From Stomoxys calcitrans (taxonomy: Eukaryota > Arthropoda > Insecta > Diptera > Muscidae), in the NCBI RefSeq assembly GCF_963082655.1, contig NC_081555.1, positions 21,118,643 to 21,182,642 of the forward strand: 64,000 bases of DNA, written 5' to 3'. Position 1 is the stretch's first letter; each line of letters begins with the position of its first letter. Both the position numbers and the translations under genes were made by a program. Below the pieces are notes generated by a model. It had not been told where the DNA came from, made no database searches, and saw nothing but the letters and a program-made list of their open reading frames with translations. Below, piece by piece: positions 34,380-45,689 of this stretch.

Positions 34380-35270
34380 CCACAGGGGGTATTTTATCAC
34401 AAATCCTACGGCTGATTACCATTGATAACCTACGATGGATCCCGAATGAGGAGGGATTTGAACTCGTCTGTCACCCGGACGATGTTATAATACTTCTTAG
34501 GGGCAGGGACAGGAATCAGCCTTGCAGAAAGGCTGAAAGGGGCCTGGAGATACCATACAACTGGGCTAGACCTAATGTTAACCCAGAGAAGACTGAAATC
34601 TGCCTGTTCCCGAGAAAGGCGAAATTTGTCAAATTTTTCATGCCACGTTTCGTCAACAGAACAAATTCGATATCGGACAAGGTCAAATATTTAGGAGTGA
34701 TCTTGGACGGGAAGTTGAACTGTAAGCGTTACATTCGGGAGCGTACCGAGTAGGGTCACAGATTAACGTGACGGTTCCAAGTGTTGTTGGTACGTCCATG
34801 GTCTTGTCCAGGTGTTGTTGCAGTTTTTTGGATCACTACTATGTAGATGAGCTATAGGCTCAAAATGGAGACCGAATCCTAGGAAAAGAATCACGCCAAC
34901 TAGGAAGAATATTCTATATACCCGACCCTTAGACATACAGATTAAGTAGGAATCAATCGCTACGGCTATAAGACTTAAGGCGATGGAAGAATGAATAGAA
35001 GATAGGGGCTGATCATACTATCGCTTCTTGACTATGACAACGATAAGAAACCTGGATGGAATGGAAGAGGCTTCATTTCGAATACCTGATATCGGTTGCG
35101 TGGCTGCGACTTTCAATGACGAAACTCTGTTATTACCATGGATGTATCAAAGCTAGAGGACAGGGTGTGGGAGTCTGAGTTCTTTTTATGGAGAGTGAGA
35201 TCCGTTTCCGAATGCTTTACCATAATACGGTCCTGCAGGAAGTGATCCGTGCGATCAAGTAAAGTGTGAG
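34380..35270 (+). mobile_element. LINE ORF2 remnant: RT to start of RNase H
   Basis: Frames in order read GG(I/V)..., an altered catalytic box VCHPDDVIILLRG in place of the usual YADD, VNPEKTEICLFPRKAKF, VKYLGVILDGKLN, and near 35200 FRMLYHNTVLQEVIRAIK matching the start of RNase H. Several frameshifts and stops are present. Catalytic Asp-Asp is kept but the preceding Tyr-Ala is lost. Confidence 0.75.
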
Positions 35271-35369
35271 GTGAATGACACGTTCCGCCATAATAGAGTA
35301 AAGAATATAAGAGCAGACACTTTGGTCGTGCCGTCAGTAAACTTGATTTATCTGAAACTTTTTAGGCCT

Positions 35370-35490
35370 ACACACTGTGGAACAGTAAATGGTCGGTCCT
35401 ACGTGTCCCGTTATGACACCAAAAGCTATACTGACCTCCTTCCTTCTTACTTCCTTTCAGTAACAGCCTCGTCCTCTCGTGATCCGGATC
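35370..35490 (-). repeat. LINE-linked segment shared with 50.37 kb
   Basis: TACGTGTCCCGTTATGACAC, CTATACTGACCTCCTTC and CAGTAACAGCCTCGTC recur at 50395-50480. Probably retrotransposon-derived. Confidence 0.5.
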
Positions 35491-35509
35491 ACCCCATATG
35501 ATTTTCGAC

Positions 35510-35760
35510 GTCCTACCGACTGTTTCGCTGCTCAACAGTGTTAGCGTTTGTCGCCCACGCCCTTAAATCGAACTGCATCAATCCGAAAGGCTACGGGTTA
35601 ACCAAGTTTATCGACGGCTGTTCTCTGGCCTTTACTGCCAAATCGTCTGCCTTTCATTCCCTTTTGCCCTGTTATGGTCCGGCACCCAAACGATGCGGAT
35701 TGTGCCATCCTCAGAGAAGGCGTTAATCTCCTTCTACACTGCAAGACTATGCGTGATCTT
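35510..35760 (-). mobile_element. LINE RNase H C-terminal fragment, opposite strand
   Basis: Minus-strand reading EINAFSEDGTIRIVWVPDHN, then RAKGNERQ, matches the end of the RNase H domain of LINE ORF2 (usual form WVPGHSG..GNERAD). It ends with stops soon after. It faces the plus-strand remnant ending at 35270, so the two cannot be one continuous ORF2. Confidence 0.7.
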
Positions 35761-35792
35761 ACCGGTCCAGGTTGTTACCACCATTAGCCATT

Positions 35793-35834
35793 AGTGTGGT
35801 AAAGCCATTGTCCTTTAAATGGCTTTACCACACT
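35793..35834. repeat. Perfect 16-bp hairpin
   Basis: AGTGTGGTAAAGCCAT at 35793-35808 pairs exactly with ATGGCTTTACCACACT at 35819-35834 around a 10-nt loop. Function unknown. Confidence 0.8.
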
Positions 35835-35859
35835 TTAAACAGTGTTATTTTCCACCCCA

Positions 35860-36655
35860 GATATTGGCATAGAATGGAAATTCACTTCGTGTGGGGAAAA
35901 AAAGAGTTAGGTTCATATGGCTACTGTATACGGTAGAATAAAGGTGCAAAGATTGCATTATAATCTATTTTTTTTTATTTTTTTTAACATCTTTCATTTC
36001 AAATAACAAGTTTTTATTAATGTAATTTTTTTATTGAATTTTTTGCATTTTCATTATTTTTAAGTGTTATTCCAATAAAAATGCTTATTCGCTTACTCAT
36101 CATCATCATCACCTTCAACCTTGTCGTTGTACATTATCGAATCGACGGTTCGCCCGTCATCATTACCATCATAGTTCAGTTTTAGTTTACTTTTGTGTTC
36201 TACGTAGCAAAGAGCAAAGAGGTCGTGGTTATATAGCAGACCTACAAGAGGGTGTGAGGGAGGGGGTCTTAAGCCAATGCTATTTACTCTATGATGAAAT
36301 GTGGTTTGGTGGTATACTACGCAAAGGTACGCTACATGAATTTCATTTATTCGCTTTGATGTACATACTTTACTTCATTGTGTTTGCTACGACTGTCATT
36401 GTTGTTGTTGTTGCTGTCGCTTTTCTTGTCGGTGTCGGTGCTGGCTGGCTGGCATCTACATCAGGCTTGCTGCAAACACACGCACATTTACTCCTCGCTG
36501 TTCGTGCTTTTCTCGTGAATAAACCGAATACAAAGACGAACCACCAAATATGGCTGTTTGTAGTCTTCAATTTTCGCGATAAGTGATGGCAACGTTTCGC
36601 AAATCAAAAAGAAAGGCCAAACAAAAAAGGCTTGGAATTTAAAAATTCACATAAG
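35860..36655. other. Unique-looking DNA with simple repeats
   Basis: CAT-rich stretch near 36100 and GTT-rich stretch near 36395-36415. No supported gene. Confidence 0.35.
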
Positions 36656-36659
36656 CTAA

Positions 36660-36900
36660 TAATTCAATACCAAAATTGAGGCTTCTGGTTTCCCAAAAAG
36701 GCAAATATGAGCTGCGGTTTACACGGATGTTTGGGCCCATAATGCAACAAAAATTGAGGCTTATAGGGGACCAAATGGGGATCGGTTCATATGGGGAATG
36801 TAAATCTTTATATGAACCTAACCATCTGGAATATATTTGGCGTAGAAACCACTTCAAATATATATGTGTATTTTGTTTGAAGTTTATTGCATGGACTTAA
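36660..36900 (+). repeat. R-like fragment
   Basis: Degraded modules: AAATTGAGGCTTCTGG, GGATCGGTTCATATGG. No head or tail. Confidence 0.5.
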
Positions 36901-36924
36901 CGATTACCAGCAGAAGTTCTTTAG

Positions 36925-37120
36925 AGCACTTTTCATTTAACTACTATATTTCCAGGATTGCCATGCTGCCTTTTCACAAATTAGTGTGGCCACTATAGAA
37001 ATACATCTATTGTGAATGACAAAGTTAAATGTAAACGAAATATTTCTCATAAAAAATGTCACACATTTTTTGGCAATAATAATAAGACTTGCAGTGCTTA
37101 ACTTCTATGTGTTTTATTTT
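36925..37120 (-). repeat. MITE family D fragment (reverse)
   Basis: CCAGGATTGCCATGCTGCCT, TTAGTGTGGCCACTATAG and CTATTGTGAAT at 37007-37017, in reverse family order. Confidence 0.65.
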
Positions 37121-39285
37121 TATCCTTCTCAGCTAATATAGGGCCATTTTAAGAAAAATTGGCTTATCTTATCTAAGAACAGCAGTAAACACAACACACC
37201 ACGTGTACATATGTAGAGAAAACGCCAAATGGCTAACATTGATGAATGACTACCTTGGTCTTTGAGTTGTACGTTTTTTGTTTTGGCATTTCCAAGCATT
37301 CGCTTGAATGTTTACTTCGGTTCTTTATTTTGTTGTTGGTATTGTTGATTTTGTGCATATTTGAATAGCGAAGTCGTCATCATCATCATCATCGTCGTAG
37401 TCGTCGTTTTTGTCGTCTCTGAGCAACACAGCAAGCAGAGCCAGCAAAACGAACGAATGAGTGAATGAGTAGAGTACGTACTAATTTTTGTGTGGTATTA
37501 TAACAGGCCATAGTCGGTTGTATACTATAATAAAAACGGTAGTCTCCTGCCAGAGGCCTTGTTCGCCCAAATGTGTTGGCTGCTTGGCTGACTGACTGGC
37601 TGCTTGGTTGGATGGCGGCGGGCTGCTGCTGCTATTATTATTATTTGTTTTTATACTCTTAAGAGGCGATAACATCGTTAGCAGACATTCAATGTGCTGC
37701 TGTGTTGGTTTTGTTATTGTTGCTGTCGTATCTGTTGTTGTTGTTGCTTTTCACATTACGGCTCTTTGTTATTATTTTTGCTGTTTTTTCTTCGCTCTTC
37801 ATCTTCTCCTTGCCGCCCTCTCTCACACTCTGCGTCTCTCTCGCTCTCACTCAGCTTTTGTAGTTTGAAGGAGATTCAAACACATTTTTTTCACATGTTG
37901 TTTTTGTTTTCATTGCCATGTTAGTGTACGTGTGTGTGCAAGTCTTTTTTGTTTGATTTGGATTTTTATTTTTGGGTATATAAGTAAACGTTAGTTATGG
38001 CGTAGGTAGAGTATAGATTATATTTTAATATTGGATAGATGCATATGAGGTGTATGCATGAATATATATTGGGAAAGATTGATGTTAATGCAAAATACTC
38101 ATACATTTATGTATGAATATATAACTGGTCGTACATATGAAATTTGTTTTTAGTATAACCATTTCCAGGTGGACTCCATGTGCGTACTATATCATATCTG
38201 GACATTAATAAAATATATATGCATTCATCTAAGGTATGTATACAGTATAAGGTACGTGTGTATCTTGGATCTTCCCATTTCTTTGGTTGTTGTTCTAGGT
38301 TTCTGTTGCCAAGTGGGGTCTCTTTCTTGTCTGAGTTTTTTTTCTTTTCATTTTTTTGATATTGAATGTATGATGTATGGGGGTTTTTGTTTTCCTTAAA
38401 CTGAATAATACACATGCATACATCAATATGTATGTACGAATGTCTGTCTATGCAATAGAGTATTTATACGACATCATTTTTACATACAGTTTTTATATAT
38501 ATTTTTTCTCATTTTTAATTTTCTTTATATTTTGCAACCAACACCAAGACTCGTTAACGCCAGACGGACAGAGATAATAAGAAAAGGAAAGACCATAGAA
38601 AACATCAAGCGTTAGAAAGAGATAGCAAGAGCAAAATACAAAACATTATTAACAAGCAGCAGCATTGGGGCAACAATACAAAAAAAATTAAAAGACTGTG
38701 GGATACAGAGTAGGGGAGACGCTAGAAGGGGTTATACATGTATGTATGCTTAGAGTTCTCCATGAATTAACTTGATTAACAGCGGCCTCGATAAGACAGA
38801 CATTTACATATGTATATACAAACTTGGGTGTGTTGAAAATGTATGGTCTTACATATGCATGTAGTATGCATACATAAATAAGTAAATAAAACCACACTAT
38901 TTTTAAATAGTGCAGCATAGCGCTAAAAAGCAATATTTATGTATACATATAACAACGTATTCCTATACATATTTATTATAGCTTAAATATAGAAGAAATC
39001 CACTAGCATCTTAAAAATCATAGGGTAACCATGGCAAGAACTTTGTTGTTTCAAATTCATTCGAGAATGTGAATAAGCTTGTGCTCAAAAAACAAGTTTT
39101 CTTAAAAAATTTAATAAATTAAAAACCACAATGGTAATAAAGAAATGAAAGGCAGATCAAGGAAACTAATCGCAAAAACTTTGTCACATGAGTCACCTGG
39201 CATGTTGGGACCCATGCAGAATCAAATCGATCAAAGAAAATGGTGTAATTTCTTCTTAACGTTCAAAATAATCGAGGAGCATCAT
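37120..39285. other. Simple-sequence-rich unique DNA
   Basis: Contains ATC-rich (37375-37400), GTT-rich (37690-37750), CT-rich (37800-37855) and TATG-rich (38040-38480) stretches. Open frames here are low-complexity shadows. Texture resembles regulatory or UTR DNA, but no gene can be supported. Confidence 0.35.
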
Positions 39286-39728
39286 CTGGCAATTGCTACG
39301 ATTTTAGTACTATATAGTGCAGGGCAATGAAATTTGTATGAAAATTACATCTATCCAGGGCAACGAAGTTCTGCATGAATTACAAATGCAGGCTTAAAAA
39401 AGAACATCTGTCGTCAGGATTGCCATCATATTTTTTTTACAAATATGTGTGGCCAAACGAAGAAATCTTCTATTGTGAATGCCAACATAAAAACAAAACC
39501 AATTATTCATAAAATTGCGTGCACAAATTTAATAAATTTTATTTGACTTCTATGTCCAAACATGTTTGCAAATTTTATTTGTACATTTTGCAAACATATT
39601 CACTTTTTTCCACTTTATTGTTTTGACAGGTTAGCAAATGGCGTTACCTCCTCATGACAACAAACAGACTTGCACTGAAAACTTTTGCGTTTAACTTTGG
39701 CACTTCCAGTACTAGAATAAAACTCGGT
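39286..39728 (-). repeat. MITE family D copy (reverse)
   Basis: Reverse order: TATATAGTGCAGGGCAATGA, CTATTGTGAAT at 39470-39480, ACAGACTTGCACTGAAAACT, then CCAGTACTAGAATAAAAC near 39726. Faces the plus-oriented copy at 39906. Confidence 0.7.
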
Positions 39729-39905
39729 AAATATGACCCCTTTCAAACAAAATCGACAACCCATACAGGAGAAATGGGACGTAGATAAGCTAAATGATAA
39801 CAATAAACAAAGGCGCAAGAAACATGTATAAGCTCCTGAAGTCTAATAAACGAGTATTTTGTATGGAATTGAAATCTATCCAGTACGACCAATGCTTCTT
39901 TATTT

Positions 39906-40245
39906 AAGTACTGTATAGACAAGCCATGAAGAGCAAAAATAAAACGCAAAAAAGTTTCTGGTGCATGTCGGTTTGTTTGCCATGAGGTTGTAATGCCATT
40001 TGCCAACCTATCAAAACCATACAAGGAAAAAGAGTGAAAATAATTGTAAAATTTATAAATAAATTTTTCAAGGCATTTGTGGGCATAGAAATCAAATAAA
40101 ATATATTAAGATTTGTGCACGCAATTTTATAAATAATTGGTTATAGTATTATATTGCCATTCACAAAGAGGATTTCTTCGGGTGGCCACACTTATTTGTG
40201 AAAAACATATCATGGCAATCCTGACGACAGATGTTCTAAATAAGC
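39906..40245 (+). repeat. MITE family D copy
   Basis: Starts GTACTGTATAGACAAGCCAT, continues with TTTCTGGTGCATGTCGG, a shortened ATTCACAAAGAGG motif near 40153, and CATATCATGGCAATCCTGAC at 40206. It is followed directly by repeat E. Confidence 0.7.
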
Positions 40246-40372
40246 CGGATTTGAAAAGGTGGTCTCACGCGAACAGCTGTAACCGCTGGCCAGGTTTTAC
40301 GGTATTACGATGACAGATTTTTTTGCATTCTCTTTGTTATATTCTTTCTCGCATATTCTCTGCTCATGTAGT
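40243..40372 (+). repeat. Dispersed repeat E, copy 2
   Basis: AAAAGGTGGTCTCACGCGAA and TTTCTCGCATATTCTCTGCT as at 34195. Confidence 0.65.
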
Positions 40373-40489
40373 AACACGTATACATACATGCATACGAATT
40401 TCTTTGAGTGTGTTGACAAAACGTTGATCAGCTTGATGACAAGATGGGGGATTGCACCATATGATTTGTGGTTGTTGTACAAATAGGAC

Positions 40490-40612
40490 CACCTTTAATT
40501 GTTTCGCTATGCCCTGGTAATTTATCCAGAACTTCGTTGTTCTCGATAGATATAATTTTCATACAATTTTCATTGCTTTGCTTTATATAAATAGTACTAA
40601 AATAATACAGCT
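40490..40612 (+). repeat. Family D right-end fragment
   Basis: ATTTTCATACAATTTTCATT, then ATAGTACTAAAATAATACAG, corresponding to the right end of family D. Confidence 0.5.
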
Positions 40613-40615
40613 GAA

Positions 40616-41135
40616 TTCGCCCAAACAACTGTCAAAATACATTATAAAAAATTATGATGAAGAAAATACGAACACATTCCGTAGAAGTGGATCTGAGCTC
40701 TGTGAGCAAAATAGTAGCGACATGTCGCTGCGTCAATCAAAATTTAGCGTAAATTTAATTCAAATGTAATTAAATGCTCAAGAAATGATCACTAATCAAC
40801 AATGCTTTTATGATGTTGACTTTGTTGCGTGTTGTTGTCTGACTTTATTTGTGTTCTGACGAAGACTAGAGTCCGTTGGATTTCGCAATAATTTAATAGG
40901 CATAGTTGATGCGAATAATGTCAGTACTAGGCTTTATAAAAAATGGTGAGGAAAAAAAATGCGAACACATTCCATAGAAAAGGCATTGAGTTCTATAAGC
41001 AAAATAGGAGCAACATGTCGCTGCGTCAATAAAAATCTCGCTCCAATTAGTATGATTTTTGTTTGTGTAACATTCGCAATCAATTAATGGACAATTTTAG
41101 TGTGAATAACCTCAGTATTAGGGTAAAGAGTGGCC
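40616..41135 (+). repeat. Family F repeats, two partial copies
   Basis: AAAATAGTAGCGACATGTCG at about 40709 and AAAATAGGAGCAACATGTCG at about 41000 mark two copies. Between them, TTTCGCAATAATTTAATAGG at about 40880 and TCAGTACTAGGCTTTA near 40932 form a right end. Complete structure is seen at 54284-54979. Confidence 0.6.
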
Positions 41136-41260
41136 GTTTGAAGATATACACCTATTGTGAATGGCCTAGTAAAGTATAAAAAAGGACTGCCATGTTGTTT
41201 TTCATAATTATGTGGGACCAACTGAAATAAAGAAGTACATCTATTGTGAATGCTCACAAA
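41136..41260 (-). repeat. Two ATTCACAATAG-bearing scraps
   Basis: CTATTGTGAAT at 41152-41162 and again at 41241-41251, separated by TGCCATGTTGTTTTTCATAA as in family D. Probably degraded D-related ends. Confidence 0.5.
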
Positions 41261-41469
41261 GTTCGAACTCTCTATAGAGAAGGTGCAGCTTACAAACTGA
41301 TATAATACGTACATATTGGTAGAGACGTACAAGACCGATATTACAGTTATAAGGTCGGTCATGTAAGGTCGTGACTGGTTTGAAGATGCAAAAACCTACT
41401 TCGAACCATGGATTTGGCAGGCTCTCGACTACAAGGGGTGACATAGATAAACGCTTAAATTAAGCGTGG

Positions 41470-41800
41470 GCTGGTGCTGTAGATTGTAGGGTGGCAAAGT
41501 ACAGGACGTCGCTTATGACTTCGGACTGCTGATACAAGTCCTGACTGGTCACTGCAACCTTAGGGCTTTAACTTTGCGATGCACGCAAGGGGAGTCAGAC
41601 TTCTGCAGTATGTGCGATGACGAGAAGTTTTAGACTGTCAAGCACATTTGCGTCACAGCCCCGTAATAGCAAGGATAAGACATGGGATAATGGGAGAACA
41701 CTTCTTTCCGTGTCTGGATGCCCTTCAGGCATTTTACTCTCTTGTCCTTCTGGAGTTCTGCCGAGGCCTTAAGTGGCTTACTAAATCATACTGCTATATG
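41470..41800 (+). mobile_element. LINE ORF2 C-terminal zinc-finger fragment
   Basis: Plus-strand reading QVLTGHCNLRALTLRCTQGE, then SDFCSMCDDE, an in-frame stop, and TVKHICV matches the Cys-Cys-His-Cys region that closes ORF2 of jockey/I-type LINEs. A relative lies in reverse at 60350-60500. Confidence 0.7.
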
Positions 41801-41814
41801 TAGCCTTAATGACG

Positions 41815-42340
41815 CGTAAAGCTAGCCGCTTGAAATTTTGCACAGATTCTTCTTATTGATGTAGTTCGTTTGGGATTGCCGCCATATAAACCGATCCCAG
41901 GGTTTGACTTCTAGAGCTCTAACAAATCTCAATTTTCATCCGATTTGCTGAAATTTGGAACAAAGGACTTTATTATGATTTTCAACATCCATGCCAAGTA
42001 TGATACGCCGAATCGGTCTTTAAACAGATAAAGCCCCCATATAAACCGTTCCTCGGATTTGACTTCTTGCATCCTTAGAAGCCTAAAGTTCACCTGATTC
42101 GGTTAAAATTTCATGACTTACAACCTATCTCATGACTTACAACCTCAGTGCCAAGATTTATCCGAATTGGTCAATATGGTGACATAGGCCCCCTAAGTAC
42201 CGATATCCCGATATGACTTCTTGATACCCAAATAGTTAAGATACGAACCCTGTTAATAAGGGTACATTTTTAGCGCAATCCATGGTGGTGGGTCCGCAAG
42301 ATTCGTCCCGAACTTAGCACGCTTTCACTTGCTCAAATTA
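41815..42340 (-). repeat. R repeat (reverse)
   Basis: CTAGCCGCTTGAAATTTTGC, CATATAAACCGATCCC and TTTGACTTCTTGC modules, ending with reversed head ATCCATGGTGGTGGG and CGAACTTAGCACGCTTTCAC. Confidence 0.75.
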
Positions 42341-43200
42341 AAGGGTACTTATAGTACCCTTTTTTAATGGAAATGTTTGATATTCTGTGACATTTTTCAA
42401 GGAAATGGTAGTTCTTTTTCAGTGAAGTGTTTTTTTTTTGTACCATTTTCCTGTGGAAAATGTATTTTTAGTACACTTTTCCAGTGAAAGAGGCATTTTT
42501 AACGGTCTTTCCCAAAGAAAGGATATTTTAATACCAATTTCCAGTGGAAAGTGAATTTTTAGCACCCTTTTCCTGTAGAAAGGGAATATTTAGTACCCTT
42601 TTCCAGTGAAAAGTGCCTTTAGTACCTTTTTCCGGCAGAATATGTAGTTTTGGTTTACTTTTCCAGTGAAAAAGTATTTTAGTACCCTTTTCCGGCAGAA
42701 AATTTAGTTTTGGTACACTTTTCCAGTGAACCAGGTTTTTTATTACCCCGCCTTCAAAGAAAGGGATAGTTTTAGTACTCTTACACTTCGTCGAAAATAC
42801 CCCTTTCCAGTGGAAAGGGTATTTTTGTACCATTTTCCCGCAGAAAGAGTACATTTAGTACCCATTTTCAGTGAAAAGTGTTTTTCTTGTACCCTTTTCC
42901 CGTGGAAAATGTATTTTTACTACCCTTTTCCAGTGAGAGAGCATTTTTAATAACCTTTCCCACAAGAAAGGTTAATAACTGTTTGCAGAGGGAAGGGGGT
43001 TAATAACCTTTTGAAGTAAAAAAGGGCATTTCTAGTTTCCTTATCCAGGGAAAAGGTTATTTCCAGCTCCTTTTTCCCAGTGTAAATTTAATTATTGATA
43101 CCCTTTTTCAGTGAAAAGGATATTTTAAAAAGACTTCTTGTAAAAAGGTTACTTTTAGTACCCTTTTCAAGTGGAAAGGTTATTTTTAGTTCCCTTTTCA
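42340..43200. repeat. Minisatellite array 1 (about 30-bp palindromic units)
   Basis: Tandem units of the form TTTAGTACCCTTTTCCAGTG followed by GAAAAG and T-rich sequence. Some runs alternate a CCAGTG form with a CCGGCAG form, giving a period of about 60 bp (42600-42740). A perfect hairpin example is CCCTTTCC AGT GGAAAGGG at 42801-42819. The frames through the array are by-products of the repeat. Confidence 0.85.
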
Positions 43201-43203
43201 ACA

Positions 43204-43392
43204 GGATTCACTTAGCAAGGTAAGGTGCAAGGAAAAGATGTGAAATGAAAAGTGGATGCGCAATATGCTGAATTTTGTAAGAGAAACTAATTTTTACTGA
43301 CATTTGTTAACATTCACAATAGCCAGATTTTGACAATCTTAATGATGTTCATGGGGCCTATACACTTTACGTTTTAGTAAGTGACTTAACAT
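43204..43392. repeat. MITE family G copy (uninterrupted)
   Basis: GATTCACTTAGCAAGGTAAG, ATTCACAATAG at 43312-43322, GACAATCTTAATGATGTTC, and end TAAGTGACTTAAC. It supplies the empty-site comparison for 21.0-21.8 kb. Confidence 0.7.
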
Positions 43393-43394
43393 CC

Positions 43395-43640
43395 TTTTAG
43401 CATCCTTTCTCAAACATGAGGGAATCTTTATTATCCTTTCTCAAACATGAGGGAATCTTTATTATCCTTTCCTTCGAAAGGTTAGTTTAAGCAACCTTTT
43501 TTTTGAAGGAAAAGGTAGTTTTAATATTCTCTCACGAAGAAAAGGCATAGCATTAGCATCTATTCCTTGAAGAAATGAAGTTTCGTAATCTTTCTAATAA
43601 TCTATATACTAAAACACTTCTTTTCTTTAAGAAATGTTAC
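43395..43640. repeat. Degraded minisatellite units
   Basis: Two near-exact units (ATCCTTTCTCAAACATGAGG) followed by diverged units with CCTTTCCTTCGAAAGG and CTTTTTTTTGAAGGAAAAGG. They connect array 1 to the region before the SINE. Confidence 0.6.
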
Positions 43641-43653
43641 CTGTAGCACCATT

Positions 43654-43956
43654 GCAAATTGCAAATTTTGCCCATGAACATTCCACTAAGAAACAGGGGC
43701 AAACTTCTCACATATCAATGAGTGCAGTCCGATTCAAGTTTAACCTCAATGATAGGAGACCTCCTTTTTATAGCCGAGTCCGAGCGGGGTGCCTCTTTGG
43801 AGAGAAGTTTTACATGGCATGGTACCTCACAAATTTTGTTAGCATTAGGAGGGGAAAACCACCGCTGAAAATGTTCTTCTGATGGTCTCGCCAGGATTCG
43901 AACCCTGGCATTCAGCTTCATAGGCATACATGCTAACCTCTACGCTACGGTGGCCT
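43654..43956 (-). mobile_element. tRNA-derived SINE, complete copy (about 303 bp)
   Basis: In reverse it starts AGGCCACCGTAGCGTAGAGG (box A, TAGCGTAGAGG), then has box B GGGTTCGAATCCTGGCGAGA near 43885-43905, a TTTTCCCCTCCTAATGC body and the tail ATGTTCATGGGCAAAATTTG. A perfect 14-bp target duplication CCTGTAGCACCATT lies at 43640-43653 and 43957-43970. The two internal promoter boxes for RNA polymerase III are intact, unlike the other copies here. Confidence 0.9.
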
Positions 43957-43970
43957 CCTGTAGCACCATT

Positions 43971-45680
43971 TCTTCTAAGCAAACAGTTTTATTTATTTAG
44001 GCAGTTAGTTTGAAATTTTTTAGTACATAATTCAAAAAACTATCGAGCAGAAATTTTGTTACACGTACTGCTAGAAGGTATTTCACAGAAATGCCAAAGC
44101 TTTATTTTTTCCCTCTAATAATAAAGGCCACATCTCATTATTTCATTGATTTCCAGATAAATAGTTGATGAAGTTCTATGAGAAACCAGTTTTTTGTTGA
44201 TGTGTGAAAATCTGCCTTGAGTTTTGACATGAGAGATTTAATAGAACGATTGATTGTACATACATATGTATGTATAACAGTGTATATGGATGTGTGAGCA
44301 CCAACTTTGAGTCAGCTTCTGTCTCCATACGCAGTTTATTTAGGTTAGCCATGGTCGTTTAAGTGTATTTACTTTGTGATTTTTTTTTGCTTTGTATTGA
44401 CGGACAACGCAACGCATAAAATTAATCTTTGCACTGCATGGGCTTTCTGTTTGGCGCATTGCGAACTCGGTTTGCCCCCACCACATACAAACACACAGCC
44501 AATGAGTTCCCACCAAAAAAAAAAATACACTTAATAAATGTACAAAAACATTTCAGCTACTCTACACCACATTCATTTCCATACAAAATTCATTCGGCCA
44601 GTCGGGGCCTGTGACGAGACTCACTGGGGTCTCTGTTGTATGAGTTGTACGCTGGCTTGCTTGCTCGGCTGGTTCGCTCAGTTCTGTTCATCGTCATCGA
44701 CATCATCATCGTACATTTGTTCGTTTGTTTTGTGTATTCTCATGGGTTTCGCTGGCTGGCTGAAGGCTTACTACACCACTTGTGTATACACAAATTATAC
44801 ATCCGCATAATACATCCAGCCATCCATTTGTTCATACGTCCGTCCGTACGTCGGCCCGTCCATCTTTCAGCCTGTCTGTTCTTCCCTCTTCATCGACCTT
44901 ACATTCGCACTTTCATGTCTGTTGAAATGTTCGCCGATTCTGATGTTTTATTGCGTCTTCCCATTTTCACAGTATTCTTTCTTTTTTTTTTTTTCATTGT
45001 GACGCTTTCTCCTTGTGTCTGTATCTCTTGCTGCGAGTTCTTAGTTCTCTTTGGATTGTCTACATGTTAAGCTTATTATTATTTGTTGTCATTGAACACA
45101 CTAACAACAATGCACATACATGCATCTACATTTTTATTTGTTGTAAAATACTTTGTATTATGCTTAGTAAAGGTAGGGTTAGAAAGCCTTGGGCTATATC
45201 ACCCAAAACACTGGGGTGAAATTTGAAATGAATTGCTAACCCGTACAGAGGGGGAAGAAAAATAGTTATTTAGGTAAGGGGGAGGGAGCTGGGAAAACTT
45301 AACGAATAAGATTTAAAAAGATATAAAAAAAGAACAAAATTTTACAAAAGAAACAAGATTGAATTAATAAAAACAAAAGCGATAAGAAATAATAAGTATA
45401 AAATGAATACAAAAAAAAATCTACAAACACAAGGAGTTTTAAACACCCATTATAAGTGGATGTATCTGCACTTAAAGTTATAACAATATCCAAAATCAAA
45501 AAAATAATTTTTTTAAAATGTTCTATAAAAATAAAATGTTTAAAAAATTTAAAAAAAAAAAATAAAAGTTTGTAAAAATTTTCTATAGAAAAAGGTTAAA
45601 GAACTTTAGATAAGTCTTTAAATAGACTCACACAAACAAAATTAGTCCATTGTTATACAATCGTATTAAAGCCAAACTTT
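43971..45680. other. Mostly unique DNA between the two minisatellite arrays
   Basis: No supported gene. Contains CT/GT-rich stretches near 44690-44890, a poly-T near 44985 and A-rich sequence at 45300-45600. Frames at 44538-45070 are low-complexity. Confidence 0.35.
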
Positions 45681-45689
45681 CCCTAAGGA

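Noticed and set aside
42528..42854. 108-codon frame with repeating FHWK/PEKGTK words
   Set aside because: It is the translation of minisatellite array 1 and changes with every indel in the units.
44538..45070. Overlapping 90- and 144-codon frames
   Set aside because: Low-complexity, Cys/Ser/His/Phe-rich translations of simple sequence in two frames at once; no exon signals.
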